This document shows positions 20,610-33,841 of a DNA stretch of 64,000 nucleotides, one piece after another (the stretch's first letter is position 1; each line of letters starts with the position of its first letter). The notes beneath the pieces are model-generated. The model did not search any database and had not been told where the DNA came from. It saw only the letters and a program-made list of their open reading frames with translations. The stretch spans positions 29,726,023-29,790,022 of the forward strand of contig CM064632.1 in NCBI GenBank assembly GCA_032717465.1. The letters are read 5' to 3'. A program made the translations under genes and the position numbers. The DNA comes from Coenobita brevimanus. Taxonomy: Eukaryota; Arthropoda; Malacostraca; Decapoda; Coenobitidae.

Positions 20610-22730
20610 TGCTCCTGCCCAAGGCACTATAGGGCTTCGTCCCCGATTTTAACTTAAATAGTTAAATGTATGTTCATATACACCAAGCTTGACATGGACC
20701 TGCTATGGCATACAGGGCATGCCCGTGCGAAATTTCAGTTCATTCCACCCAGCAGTATGACCTGTATAAGGGTTTCCAATGTCTGGCGAAAAATCGGCAT
20801 AAAACTGTTCGGCTCGCTCGCAGTTGTCTGCGCGCAGTTATGATTTACACCATCGCTGTCTGCTCGTCGTTCCGCGTCTCTTGATGTATCGCTCGTCGAT
20901 ATCCGAGGGGGTCAAATGTGGACAGACACACGCATGCTGTAGTATTGGTAGATATGATCAGGTAATATAAATGTGCCATATTTAGAGTTAAAATAGTGAA
21001 GAAAGTGAGTATTATTCAAATGCAAGACAATATGCAATACAGTATACAGAAACAGACTAGCAAGACAATATAGTATAAATACTAGAAAAGCCAAGCCGTT
21101 TTTTGTCATACCATGGGCTAATGTTAAGTTCAGATGTCTGGTATAATGCATTTTACTTCAGTCTTTTGACTGCGGCGGTTTTCTGTGAGCTGAGAAAAAT
21201 GTTCGCCATAAGTTCGAGTATGATACAAGTTCTAAAGACAATAATCGTAGTAGTCTGTAATATTTTAAGGCCATAGGTCTCTCTTTAACTTAGTTAAATC
21301 GTCTGTCGTGATTCAGAATATAAATTCATAATTTATATTTCGCAGACAGAGAGTTAAAATCACGAAAGAACACGGATAATCCAGCAGCACTTATCAGCTC
21401 CCCGGCACTTATGACAGACTCCTGATGCCGCCACTACCCATATACCCATGTATCTATCCGTCCTTTCATCCATCCGCCCATTTTTTAAATATATTTCCCT
21501 GTCTGTCCACCCATCCATGTGTCCATTCATGTCTGTTTTTACTACTACCCACAAATCTATTTGCCAGTCATTCCGACCAAAACTCAGACTTACCTGTACC
21601 CACTCATACCCTACGTAACTAAAAGTTACCAGTATTAGGGTGAAATTTTGCCCTAAATCTCTTTAAAAAAAAAAGACCCCGTACCGAAACCATCCCACAA
21701 ATGTCAACTTTCTCTACACATGGCCAAAAGTTGAACATCATATTCTCAAAGTATCAAAGCTTATTTAACCAAAAATAAATAAATACTTAAATAAATAAAT
21801 GAGTAAATACCTGTCAATATCGAAGATCATGTGACAGCAAAACTGAAGGATGCCGACCCCCTTTCGAAACCAGCCCACATTTTTCAATCTCGTCTACCTC
21901 TCTACCCCTCTTCTCCAAATTATCCTCGGTCTTCCCCTTCCCTTCCTCTCTGTACTTCTTTCACATACACTCTCCAAGTCAGCCTCTCATTCTCCAACCC
22001 CTCCAGTGACCAAACTATCACAGAGTTTTTCTCCTAATGTTTTCTAGCACATCTACATCAGCACCACGGTACTCCAGTTCCTCATTTCAAATTTATCAAA
22101 CATGAATTTTTAGGAAACCCAACTACTGTATCTCGCATCGTACATCCCCGGCAATACTGAGGGGCACTGACACCATTCTGAAAATAAGCCATCAGATATC
22201 AGTCTCCCCCACACAGTCTCAAAGGCTGCATTCCAAATTCCCAAATTCTGTAACGCCTAACCTACCAACTAACGACAGAGTACACGTCACAGGGTACGGG
22301 CGCCGGGCTGGCTGACGTAAGATAATCGATCCCTCAGTATTCAGTAACAGTGTTTCTAGCCCGGCAAAATACAAGACAACATTGACCCTTTAACACTATG
22401 GGGTCCCTCCATGGCTGAATAACATCGTTTGCTGTTATCCAGAATAAAATGTATAAGGTATTAATGGAGACATTTCAGAAATTGTTCTGTGATTACCATG
22501 TGTTAGCCAGAATTAAATAACAAAGCAAGCCTTCTTGGTAAAGGGATTAAAGTACCTGCCAAGGAAGACAAAGTTGCCTGACGGGACTACGAATACATAA
22601 AAAGTAATGGTATTGAAAACGTAATTGGCATTGTTCCTCTCCCCTTAAATGCAAATAATTTTTCCTTAGCAGAACAAAATGGTCTGGCGTTGGCAAGAAT
22701 GGAATGTAACATGCGGCATCCCACTGCAAA
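20610..22730. other. No gene recognised
   Basis: About 2.1 kb that is mostly not microsatellite. The stretch 20640-20910 is more GC-balanced than its surroundings (GGCATGCCCGTGCGAAATTT, TCGCTCGTCGATATCC) and may be an unlisted repeat end. 21425-21560 has CATCCATCC-type words. Confidence 0.45.
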
Positions 22731-22731
22731 G

Positions 22732-22732
<1 letters not shown>

Positions 22733-22784
<52 letters not shown>
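22733..22784. repeat. (ATT)n microsatellite
   Basis: Seventeen triplets. Confidence 0.95.
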
Positions 22785-22785
<1 letters not shown>

Positions 22786-22811
22786 TCCCGATCTTTCCAG
22801 CGTTACTTTTA

Positions 22812-23021
22812 GGCTTGTAATCTCGTCGGTTAAGGAAGCTCTCTAACACTTCGTCCTAAGCGAATTATTCTGATCTTACTGTCCTCGTCTGTGCCATTTA
22901 AATAATTCGGATATCACCTTACTGTTCATATGTAACGTACGGATTGATATTAAGTATTAAAAAAATAAATCGCTGAGAAAGAGGTGCTAGGAAGATTCTT
23001 TAACCGACGAGAATATGGACC
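22812..23021. mobile_element. MITE-A copy with TTA flanks
   Basis: The ends GGCTTGTAATCTCGTCGG and CCGACGAGAATATGGACC are inverted. TTA stands directly outside on both sides (22809-22811 and 23022-23024), the best target-duplication evidence for the family. Confidence 0.85.
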
Positions 23022-23442
23022 TTAGTTTCTCCACCTCCAGCCTATCCCAGACACTCTCCTGAAGAATTCCTTACTGCAGCTGCGACCACTACTGGGGAAA
23101 CAGCCTGACCGACCCAACTATTTGGCTGAGTTTGATGGAGGTGGTGGTGGTGCTGTGTGGCCGAGACACGCATGCAGACGAGGCAAGCTGACCTGTCCTG
23201 TCCTGTCCTGTCCTGTCCATGCTTTGTCTGTCCCTGTCTTCCCTGTGTGCCTTACCTCTATTTATCGTACTTCTTTCATCTCCTGTCCGTATCCCCTCTC
23301 CTCTCCTCTCTTTACTCAGCCTTACTCTGCTTAGCATGTCCCTCCCTTGACCTGTCCTTACTGTGCCTGTCCCCACCTTGTCTGTCTCCTTTTTGTCTCC
23401 ATCTCGTCTGTCTGTGTAGATGATCCACTGCGACAAATGGAA
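23022..23442. other. CT-rich, (CCTGT)n
   Basis: A short CCTGT run at 23192-23218 and TGTCTGTCC words continue beyond the fold-back element to about 24060. No gene. Confidence 0.6.
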
Positions 23443-23765
23443 ATGTTGGGTGGGAGAGAGAGACAGGACAGAGCTTGAATTCGGGTTTTCTGTAACGTTT
23501 CGGGCTACATACACAGAACCCATCCTCAGAGAGTTTGAACAAGTGATAGAGCCGAGACATTTATACCCCTTGAAATTTCGTCCCCCTTCTCGTGTCGCCG
23601 ATCAGGCTGGAACAGGAGAAGGGAGAGGGAATTTTCAGGGTATAAATGCCTCGGCTCTGTCACTTACTGCTCAAACTCGCTGAAGATGGGTTCTGTGTAG
23701 CTTGAAACGTTAAAAAAAAATAAAAAATTCAAGCTCCGACTAATCTCTTTCTCCCAACCAAGATT
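23443..23765. repeat. Fold-back element with arms of about 130 bp
   Basis: The left arm (23443-23575) and right arm (23630-23765) are imperfect inverted copies: AGAGCTTGAATTCGGG against TTCAAGCTC, CACAGAACCCATCCTCAGAG against CTGAAGATGGGTTCTGTGTA, and AGAGCCGAGACATTTATACC against GGTATAAATGCCTCGGCTCT. The loop is about 55 bp. Outer ends GTTGGGTGGGAGA and TCTCCCAACC also pair. Superfamily unknown. Confidence 0.85.
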
Positions 23766-24074
23766 TCGTCTTTCTGTCTCTGTCTTCAACTTGTCTGTCC
23801 TCTCTGCCTGTCTAACATGTCTCCCAGTCCCACTCAAGATTTCGTTTGCATCTCTTTGTCTCTTGTCGGTCCCTTTGTCCCTCTCCTCTCTGTCTCCAAC
23901 TTGTCTGTCCGTCTGTGTTGTCACCTTGTTTGTCTCCTCTTTTTCTGTTCCCACCTTGTCTGTTTCCTCTTCGTCTCTTCCCATTTTTCTGCCCCACATT
24001 CTCCCCACATTATCTGTCCCCACTATGCCTGTCTACCTTGTTTTATCCGTTTTCTTCCCTTATCCTCGTGACAT

Positions 24075-24262
24075 GTACCCGAACGCTTGCATCTGTACGC
24101 ACCTGTATCTATATTCACCATTACCTGTGCTTGTATCCACCTGTATCTATACCAACCATTACCTGTGCTTGTATCCACCTGTATCCGTACAGTACAGTGT
24201 ACCCACCTGTGCCTGTACCGGTACCAGAACCCACATGTACTCACCTGTACCTGTAATACTAG
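24075..24262. repeat. Minisatellite of CACCTGTATC and CATTACCTGTGCTTGTATC units
   Basis: A unit of about 45 bp occurs twice in nearly exact form (24117-24160 and 24161-24205), flanked by degenerate CACCTGTA pieces. Confidence 0.8.
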
Positions 24263-24496
24263 GGTCTGGACGCTGGTCAGACCCCGGAGCCTCATTTCCT
24301 CTTGTCTATCACATATTTGAGGCAAGTGTGGCCGCGCTTTTAGATATTCAGGCTGGAAACTCTCACAGAGGAGGTTTTCGGTCGTATAAAATGCTGCCGG
24401 GGATTAAGACTTTGTCCTGCACATAAAGTTTAATGTTCTTGATTACACTGGCTTCGTCTCAGGCCCCTGGCACCCCGTTAGGATAACATGAGATTG

Positions 24497-24724
24497 GGGT
24501 CCATATTCTGGTAGAGTAAGGAAGCTCTCAAACACCTCTACCTTAGCGATTTATATTTGGCTATAGCCGGTTATTATTCTTTTGTTCGTTATTTATGCAG
24601 AGTATGGCGATATTTGAATGATTTATTATATAACAGAGAACAAGACAGTCAGGTGCATTAAGCAAAATGAATTGCGAAGGGAAAGGTGTTAGGGAGTTTC
24701 CTTAACTGACGAGACTACGGGCCT
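24497..24724. mobile_element. MITE-A copy
   Basis: Left GGTCCATATTCTGGTAGAGT, right ACTGACGAGACTACGGGCC. Inner arms are GGAAGCTCTCAAACACC and GGTGTTAGGGAGTTTCC. Confidence 0.8.
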
Positions 24725-25039
24725 GGGTATTAACATATTCTTTGTTTTCTTTTTTTAATGAGTAGGCAGGAAACACAAACAGGAAATGGAAGAAACAGAA
24801 ATATCAATAGAACCAGTGGCTGTCCTTTGTTGGTCCTCTCGGTATGTTGACGTTTTGTTTATTGTCTTTCTTTTTTCAAATGATTTTATTGAGATTAGTG
24901 GGACTCCAGTGTTGTGAAGAGGTTGAACAAAAATATATCTGACTAGCTTCAGTTTGTAAAATTTCTCGTTTGCATATTTAGCCGTCCAGAGATTTAGCAA
25001 GGAAAAGAAAAGACACGATTTAGTAGCAGTGGTGGTAGA

Positions 25040-25335
25040 AGTAGTATACCGTAGTAGTAATAGTAGTAGTAGCAGTAGAAAGTAGTAGTAGTAGTAGTAG
25101 TTGTTGTTGTTGTTGTTGCTGCTGCTGTTGTTGTTATAGCCTGAAATTCATCTGAAATATGAACACGGTGAACTGCAGACTGAAACTGTCCATCTCCACC
25201 AGTCCACTGTCCTACTGTCGGGGGATAGGGAGGGAGTTGAGGGACGTTTGTATAACAGGGAAGAGGAGCCGCTGGGTTATATCAGTGCCACCACGTGAAG
25301 GCGTCTCTTCGTCACCGCGATATTGGAGTGACACT
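25040..25335. repeat. Repeat family C copy with (TAG)n/(TTG)n edge
   Basis: A TAG and TTG array (25040-25130) is followed by about 200 bp that recurs at 45355-45560: GGGGATAGGGAGG, GGACGTTTGTATAACAGGGA, GTATCAGTG-like and CCACGTGAAGGCGT. Class unknown; if read on the minus strand the triplet array would be a 3' tail. Confidence 0.7.
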
Positions 25336-25477
25336 GTTAATCAGACGCTCATGGTTCCACTAAAGACCCAGGAAAGCATCAAAGTAGTCTTTTGATGGTT
25401 CATTGCGGTTTTGCCTTACTCCTCCCAATGCTTATTTTCCTCTTCCGTCACCACATTTGAGATGGGACTTGAAATGG

Positions 25478-25850
25478 TGAAGACTGACGTGGTGGTGATG
25501 CTGGTGGTGTGATTTGTTGCTGTGGTGATGATGGTGATGGTGGTGTGTAGTTTGTTGTTGTTGTGGTGGTGGTGGTGGTGGTAGTGGTGGTGGTGAAGTT
25601 GTTGTAGTGACTGTAGTGGTGATGTGAAAGTGATAGCGGTGGTAATGGTGGCGGTGGAGTGAGGGTTGTCGCTGTAGTGATGGTGGTGATGGAGTGTGGA
25701 TTTTGCTGTGGTGATGGTGAGTTTGATGGTGGTGGTGGTGAGTGTGGTGGTGCAGGTGTGTCGAAGGAAGTAGCAGCAGTGTTTGTGATGGTGTTGTAGG
25801 CTTTAGTATAAAGTTGGTGATAAAGTGTTTGTTGGTATGGTGGTGATGAC
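25478..25850. repeat. GTGGTG/GTGATG-rich low-complexity region
   Basis: Long GT/GA triplet mix. The minus-strand Thr/Pro/Ser-rich frame is repeat translation. Confidence 0.8.
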
Positions 25851-26018
25851 TTTACCACTACGCATCCCACGGCCACTTACCCACCTTCATTGCCCTTGTG
25901 ATGAGGCGATATCCTTCACGTTGGTTAGTCCTTAGGTTTTTTACCTCCTTCAATCCAGTGACGTCCTTCAGTATATTCCTACTGCCTCTTGACGATTCTT
26001 TGAAGCTTAGAACACCTT

Positions 26019-26229
26019 GAGCCGTGTTCTAGTTCAGTAAGGAAGCTACCTAGCATAATTTCCTCAGCGATTTATTTTAGGATATGGGTGGTTAATATCC
26101 TTTTGGGCGATATTTATGCAGAGTATGGCGATATTGGAAGGATTTCTTTATTACGGAAGAGGACAGTAAGGTGTAGTAAACAAAGTAAATCGCTTGGGAA
26201 GAGGTGTCGGTCAAAGAAGATACGGGCCA
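26019..26229. mobile_element. MITE-A copy
   Basis: Left GCCGTGTTCTAGTTCAGTAA, right GAAGATACGGGCC. The centre GCAGAGTATGGCGATATTGG is the complement of the centre seen in the 62-kb copy, so copies lie in both orientations. Confidence 0.75.
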
Positions 26230-26391
26230 GTGGCGGTAAGAGGGTTAATGAAGGCTGTGTGTAACCCCTCCAGTTCGAAAAGCCTCTCCTGTGCTGAACA
26301 AAATCGTCTGGGAGTTGTGGGAGTAAAATATACATGACGTCCTGGGGCTGAAGTGGTAAATTTTCACTAATTAACCCCGTCACTCAGACCT

Positions 26392-26606
26392 GGGCGGTAT
26401 TCCGTGTGGTTAGGAAGCTTACTAACACCTCTTTACCGGTTTTTTTCTGATTCTGCTTCCTTACTATATTCTTGATTTTATTCATGCAATCTTTGTCTTC
26501 ATTAAAAAGATGTAAGAAGCAAGAAAAAGGATATTAATGGAGAGTTTGGTAAATAAACCGTCAAGGAAAAGGTGTTAGGGAGCTTCCTGAACACGAGGAG
26601 TCCTCA
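26392..26606. mobile_element. MITE-A copy, diverged centre
   Basis: Left GGCGGTATTCCGTGTGGTTA, right GGTGTTAGGGAGCTTCCTGA. Only about 160 bp separate it from the preceding copy. Confidence 0.7.
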
Positions 26607-26915
26607 TTTATAAACGAGTCGACTAGTACCGTGTTTTCTTTCTCCTCCCAACAGGTAATTTAACTCAATTGGAGGAAACCCTTTAAGCTCTGTAGATTTA
26701 ATGGAGACTTATCAATCGCCCTCACTACTGTTTATTCCCCAAAGCTGAGTGAATTTGTCTGGCGGTGGCAAGAATAAAGAAAAAAACCCAACACTGGATG
26801 TCTTAATAGATGGCATTTTCTTTTTAAACAGGCTTTTGTATCCTCTGTAGCACTGCGTCTATAGCTTGTTTAATTATATTTAACATTATAATTTCTTTTT
26901 CACTTTTGAGTCTGC

Positions 26916-27126
26916 TATACTCCTTTAACTTCGCTCAGATTTTCGTCCTTTTGCAGCTTATTTCCCGTAGCTCAGGGTCAGAAAAAGACAATACTGCAGC
27001 TCAACATTCTTTCCATAGCACTTCTTCGTGACTAGCACCATACTGAAGCGTTAATCTCTTGATGCAATTCAGTATTGAAGATGGAGAGATGGCAGTTTTA
27101 GGCCGAGTTAGAGTACGAAGAGTATA
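26916..27126. mobile_element. MITE-B copy
   Basis: MITE-B is a second family of about 200-220 bp with ends TATACTCCTTTAACTTCGC and the inverse GGCCGAGTTAGAGT...GAGTATA. The inner landmarks are CAGATTTTCGTCCTTTTGCA, AGCACTTCTTCGTGACTAGC and GATGGAGAGATGGCAGTTTT. Terminal TATA fits a TA target, so a Tc1/mariner-type origin is possible but unproven. Confidence 0.8.
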
Positions 27127-28611
<1,485 letters not shown>

Positions 28612-28729
28612 TGGTAGATTGACATACTGGTTTACAAAAACATGTTGAAAGATGAAAACATGATGAGAGAGAATAAAATTATAGGAGTAATATCCATGCT
28701 CGTGTAACTACAGGGTCAGGTGTAGGAGA

Positions 28730-29450
28730 AGAGAAAATTGATGAAAATTGGATGGAATGAGGGAGAGAGGATGGGATGGGCAAGTGGAAGAGAAGGAAAA
28801 GAGGATAGTGAAGGGAAGAGAAGGGAAATAGAGAAAGATAAACGAAAAGAGTGAGTGAAAAAGACAAGGAATGGGGAAAGAGAAAGAGGAGTGTCAGGAG
28901 ATTTTGAAAAGAAAGGAAGAAAAATACAGAAATTCTAAGTGGAAGAGAAGAGGGAGTGGATGGGAACGGGAAGGGAAAGGAAGGGAAATACTGAAAGGGA
29001 AAAGAAAGAGGAAAAGTGAAAGAAGTGGAAGAGAGAGGAGGGAGAGGAAAGGGGAAAGGAAAGAGGAGGGTAAGGGGAAAAGTGAAAAGAAGGTAAGGGA
29101 CAAAGGAAGAGGAAGGAAACGGGGAATGTGAAAAGAAGAAAGGGAAGAAGAATGGAAAAGGGAAAAGTGAAGAGGAGGGAAGGACAGAGGGAAGAGGAGG
29201 GAAAGGGGAAGCGTGAATGGAAAAAGGAAAAGGAAAAAAGAAAGAGGATAAGTGAAAAGGAGGGAAGGGAAGAGAAGGGGGATAGGGAAAAGGGGATAGG
29301 GAAGGGAAAGAGGGAAGAGTAAGGGGAACAAGGAAGAGAAAGGGAAAGGTAGAAGGAAACGATGTGGAAGGGGAGAGAGAAGAGAAATAAAAAGAAAAGG
29401 TTAGAGAGGAATCAAGACAGAGGAAGAGAAGGGAAAAGAAAAATGAGAAT
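28730..29450. repeat. Purine-only tract (GGAAAG type), about 720 bp
   Basis: The plus strand is almost entirely A and G, with units like GGGAAAGGAAGAGG. The long minus-strand Ser/Phe/Pro/Leu frame is a product of this bias. Confidence 0.9.
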
Positions 29451-30880
29451 GCTAGACGTGACAGGAATATGACCAATAAGACTTCTAATTAGCAATGATG
29501 CTAGGTGACATTATGAGATGAGAGAGAGAGAGAGAGAGAATGACAGGAATCTCATCAGGGAGGAAGTGTAATTACAATGATGCTAGTGGAAATCATTGGA
29601 GATTCGTCCCTTCCGGCGTGTCCTGCCCAACTGAAAACAAACACCAGAAAAAGCGGAAAAAATGTGAAGGAGTGAAGGAAAAATGGAGAAAATGAGAAAA
29701 AAGTGAAAATTTTGGAACCGGGGAAAATTAAGGGATAAAGGAGAAAACGGGAAAAGTGGAAAAATGACTAGGGAGGAATTGAGGATTACAAAGGAGTACA
29801 AAAGAATGCAAAAGCAACAGGTTCTGTTGATCCTTCGTGTCTGTTTGTTCTAGGGAAGGTTATAACTAACATAAACTAATCTGTCAGCTAAAGACAAGTG
29901 TAGAAAAGCAGGAAGACTCCCCCCCCCACCCACCTGACCTTCCAGCACAAGTCGGCAGGAAATCGTGAGGAGGACTACCATGCAGCATAGAAAAACGGTC
30001 ATGGAAATTTCGTAGGAAAGAGGGAAAGGAAATCTTAGTGTACCCTATCTACCTGAAAAGGCAGGTAACATTAATATTTATCGATGTTGTTCTGCCTGTT
30101 GTATCATCTGGGTTTTGAGAAAAGAGAAAAAAAAAATAAGTTTATGTATATAGAAATGTATTACTCAGGAGTGAACATACTAAGCTGGGGGTTAGAAGAC
30201 AGATACTAATACAAGCGACCTTTAAAGGTTAGTAATGTATGACAATTTACTAAATTGAAAGGCAGTAGAGAGGGTAGCGAAGAAATATTAAATAATAAGA
30301 AAAATGTGAAAATTATTACTGATAATGGTAATTGAGAGAAGGGATGAAACCAAAAAAAATGAAGAAGTAAAGAAAGACTAGAGACAGGTGGAGGGAATGA
30401 GGAAAGAATGAAAAATAGGGAAAGTAACAGGGTGAAAGAATTACCACTGATGGTAAGATCTGTTCGGGAAAATTCGTGAATGAAGGGGAAACAGGAATAT
30501 TTAGAATAATAATAAAAAAAAAAACATGGATACTACAGCGAAAAAAAAAGTGTGTGGGGGGGGGGTGAGAATAAAATCAGATGGGAAACTTTGCCGTGGA
30601 AGATTAACGGACCAAGGAAAATGAGAAGACTAAAGGGAAAATTGAGATAAGGACGGGAAAGACTGAGGACACATGGGCAACAAAATTGTGAAAAACACTG
30701 AATAAATAGGGAAGAAAAGAGCGAAACTGATGACAAAGGGAAAAAATAACAGGGTAAGTAGATGATAAGGGGAAAAAATGCAAAGATTGTGGTAGCAAGG
30801 CAAAAGAAAAAAGGAAAAAAATGATAACAGGAGCTAAATTGTAAAAAGAAGTTAGGAAAATTTGATGGAAAAGTCAAACG
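29451..30880. other. A-rich region without recognisable gene
   Basis: A/G-biased, with a short (GA)n at 29521-29540 and many GGGAAAA words. No conserved protein or RNA pattern on either strand. Confidence 0.6.
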
Positions 30881-31285
30881 TCCTTCATTTCCCTCCTTCC
30901 ATCGTTCATCTTTCTTTCCGATTTTTACTCTCAAACGTTCTTTTTCTTTATTGTTATATCAGACTCCCTTTCTCTCCATACGTGTTTCTAGGTACGTCTA
31001 ACATCTGTTTAACGTAAGGGCCTCTTTTCCTCTCCTTTTTTTCTTTCCTACCCCTCCTTCTCCTCTCTTCTTCCGTTCCTAATAATTCCCTCAACCTCCT
31101 CTCTTCCCCCTTTCTTTTTCTCTTCTTCCTCTCTTCTTTTTTTCTCTTTTCCTTTCTCTCTGCCTTCTCTTTCTATTTTCCTTCTTCCCATTACCATCTT
31201 ACCCACTTCTCTCTTCAGTCATTCCCTCCCAACTCTCCCCCTCCTCCTCCTCTTCAAGTTTCCCCCTATTGTCCCTGTCTGTTTT
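30881..31285. repeat. Pyrimidine-rich tract
   Basis: CTTCCTCTC-type words; strand bias switches here from purine to pyrimidine. Confidence 0.8.
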
Positions 31286-31416
31286 GTGAGGGAGTTTTTT
31301 TACCCTGTGTCCTTCCCCTCAGATCTCCCCTCACCCCACCCGAACATAAACGCGCACATATACATACATACCAGCATACGTACATACGCTCATACATTTA
31401 TGCATACGCATACCTA

Positions 31417-31417
<1 letters not shown>

Positions 31418-31508
<91 letters not shown>

Positions 31509-31544
31509 TAATCTCTCCTGTTTGTCACATCCGCCCCTTCATCA

Positions 31545-31604
<60 letters not shown>
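31418..31604. repeat. (CA)n and (CT)n microsatellites
   Basis: CA run 31418-31506, then CT run 31549-31603. Confidence 0.97.
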
Positions 31605-31605
<1 letters not shown>

Positions 31606-31727
31606 CATTTTCGTCATTCACATATATCTTACTGTATATATAACATTCTGTATATGAGTTAGGTATGTCATTATATGTGTAGCTAAATGACTAAAAACAC
31701 GTCCCATATATTCGTACTATGCTATAC

Positions 31728-32030
31728 AGTCATCATCACCATCACCACCACCATCAGCATCTTCACCCGCATCACTTTGGTCATTAACTTTATCACTGTC
31801 ATCATTATTGCCATTATGATCATCACTGTCATCACCATCGTCATCGTCATTTTCATCAACTTCACCACCAGCATTATTACTATCACCATCGCCTTGATGA
31901 CCATCGGCATCATCACCATCACCTTCATCAGTACCATGACCATCATCACTGTTACCATCACCATCACAATCATTTGTCATCATTACCACCATAATAGCCG
32001 TCACCACCATAATCACCATCACCATCCCGG
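31728..32030. repeat. ATCACC-type trinucleotide-rich region
   Basis: Degenerate ATC/ACC/ATT triplets. Frames here (Thr-Ile or Asp-Gly-Asp rich) are repeat translation. Confidence 0.85.
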
Positions 32031-32187
32031 CCGTAATCTGTTCTTGACCCCCTCCCTTGTATGAAACAATTTCTATTTCGTTATGGTTACCTCCTGGCGA
32101 TACTGTTTCACTGTGAGGGAAACTTTACCACTGAGGGGAATAGAAACAGTGTCCGTTAAGCTGCCCCACCATGAAGGGTGTGTCTAA

Positions 32188-32372
32188 GGCCCGCATTCTC
32201 GTCGGTTAAGGAATCTCCCTAGGCAATTTTTTTTTTTTTGTCACTTAAATCACTCTCATACCATAAATTTCAGCATAGTTAACAAGGACATTGATATTAA
32301 CCCTCCGTACCAAAAATAAATTGCTAAGGCAGAGGTGTTAGGGAACTTCCTTAACCGACAGGAATACAGGCC
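32188..32372. mobile_element. MITE-A copy with TAA flanks
   Basis: GGCCCGCATTCTCGTCGG to CCGACAGGAATACAGGCC, flanked by TAA at 32185-32187 and 32373-32375. It is a shortened copy of 185 bp with a poly-T in the left arm. Confidence 0.85.
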
Positions 32373-32529
32373 TAATGCTGAGTTAACCTCTTCAGTTCGA
32401 TTAGTTTATAGTTTCATGTTGTCACGATTAGACGGCTCGATGAAGTATAAATTAATTGCAGTGAGGGGATCTGTGAAGGATGTTATTAACCCGTCCTGGT
32501 AAATAAAAATTCCCCTTGACCGGAGTACA

Positions 32530-32532
<3 letters not shown>

Positions 32533-32597
<65 letters not shown>
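32533..32597. repeat. (GA)n microsatellite
   Basis: About 32 dinucleotides. Confidence 0.97.
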
Positions 32598-32598
<1 letters not shown>

Positions 32599-33050
32599 AG
32601 TGAAATTGCTCACATAGTCAATCAGCCATCATGTAAGTCTTTGAAATCTTGGCCCCCCAAATGTGAAAAATAAATAGTATCCATCATCCAGTCCCTTATT
32701 GCTTTGATTATTGATTTGTTTTTTTTCCGCGATTCCGTCAGTACGTACGTCCTCTCCGTAAGTTCCACATGCATGGACAGCTTTTGATATAACTTCACGC
32801 AAGTGTTCCCCATACCATGATGTGTGTCGTGCATAACAACCAGCCATCTACTCCCAAGGTCATTTGTATATGTATGGTTATCATCCGTTAGGGGGCATTG
32901 TATTCCATGGCAATACTTGATTCACTTGTTTATTTATCTCAGGATCGTAACGGCCTAATGTAGTCTACTTAGTTCAGATACTTACGACAAAGATGACCAG
33001 TCGTTCTTCCATGGGCTGTGTTATGTTAGCAGTGAACCGCTACTGTAGGT

Positions 33051-33260
33051 CACTCACTTTAACTTCACCCAGATTTTCATCCTTTAGCAGCCTTTTTCCA
33101 GTAGCACAGTGACAGCATAAGATAATGCCAGGACTCAGCATGTTTTCCATTGCGTTTCCTCGTGACCAACACCATATTCTAGTGTTAGTCTATTGTTATA
33201 GGTCAGATTGTACGATGAAGAGATGACAATTTTAGGCCGCGTTAAAGTGAACAGTGTATA
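33051..33260. mobile_element. MITE-B copy
   Basis: Starts CACTTTAACTTCACCCAGAT and ends TAGGCCGCGTTAAAGTGAAC then GTGTATA. Internal TTTCCTCGTGACCAACACC is present. Confidence 0.75.
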
Positions 33261-33469
33261 CCCCTCGGAGTGCTGCATGAGGCTTCGTAGCGTCTCTTCC
33301 TTAGCAATTTATTACTACAACGGTAACGTACAAGACGATGTTGATGTGTAATCTTCAGACTAAATCGCTAAGAAAGATGCGTTACAGACTTGGCAATGTC
33401 ACATAAAATACGACCCTCAGACCCATAAGTGCCACATCGGTTGGCATGCCTTAACCCACTAGACCACCA

Positions 33470-33697
33470 GGGCCGGTATTCTAGTCAGTTAAGGAAGCTC
33501 CTTACGACCTTTTCCTAAGCGATTTATTTTGTTTATTATACCTAAATGTCCTCTTCTGTGTTACATAAATTCCACCATACTCACTTGACTCTGCATAAAT
33601 CAGGTACAAAAAGAATAATAATCAATCATGCCCAAAAATAAATTGCTAAGGAAGAGGTGTTTGGGAGCCACCTAAACCAACGATACTACGCGCCCAG
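33470..33697. mobile_element. MITE-A copy inside a tRNA-like sequence
   Basis: Left GGGCCGGTATTCTAGTCAGT, right ACGATACTACGCGCCC. It abuts a tRNA-Glu-like minus-strand head at 33412-33470. Confidence 0.8.
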
Positions 33698-33841
33698 GTG
33701 TCCACTTGTTGGCTGTATGGTTACCACCCAACGCCATACATGATTTCTTGGGTTACAGGGAACCAAATGGCTCGTCTTTCAACGTAGACACTAAAGGTAG
33801 CACTACATTGAGTGAGTGGATGGTCATGGCCCCCACCCACC

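Noticed and set aside
23089..23560. Minus-strand Arg/Asp/Gly/Thr-rich frame of 144 codons
   Set aside because: Repeat of (ACAGG)n and one arm of the fold-back element, not a gene.
23520..23720. CTGAAGA...GAAAC and CTGAGGA...GAAAC strings resembling a hammerhead ribozyme core in both fold-back arms
   Set aside because: No stem III with an NUH cleavage triplet follows GAAAC and no stem I partner lies in the right place. The pairing is better explained by the long inverted repeat.
23791..24426. 211-codon plus-strand frame rich in Ser, Leu, Cys and Val
   Set aside because: It runs through CT-rich DNA and the CACCTGTATC minisatellite; there is no conserved motif and the other frames are open too.
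28679..29476. 265-codon minus-strand Ser/Phe/Leu frame
   Set aside because: It is the translation of a purine tract, with no domain, and overlapping frames on both strands look equally good.
31717..32064. Asp/Gly-rich and Ile/Thr-rich frames
   Set aside because: Degenerate ATC triplets read in different frames.
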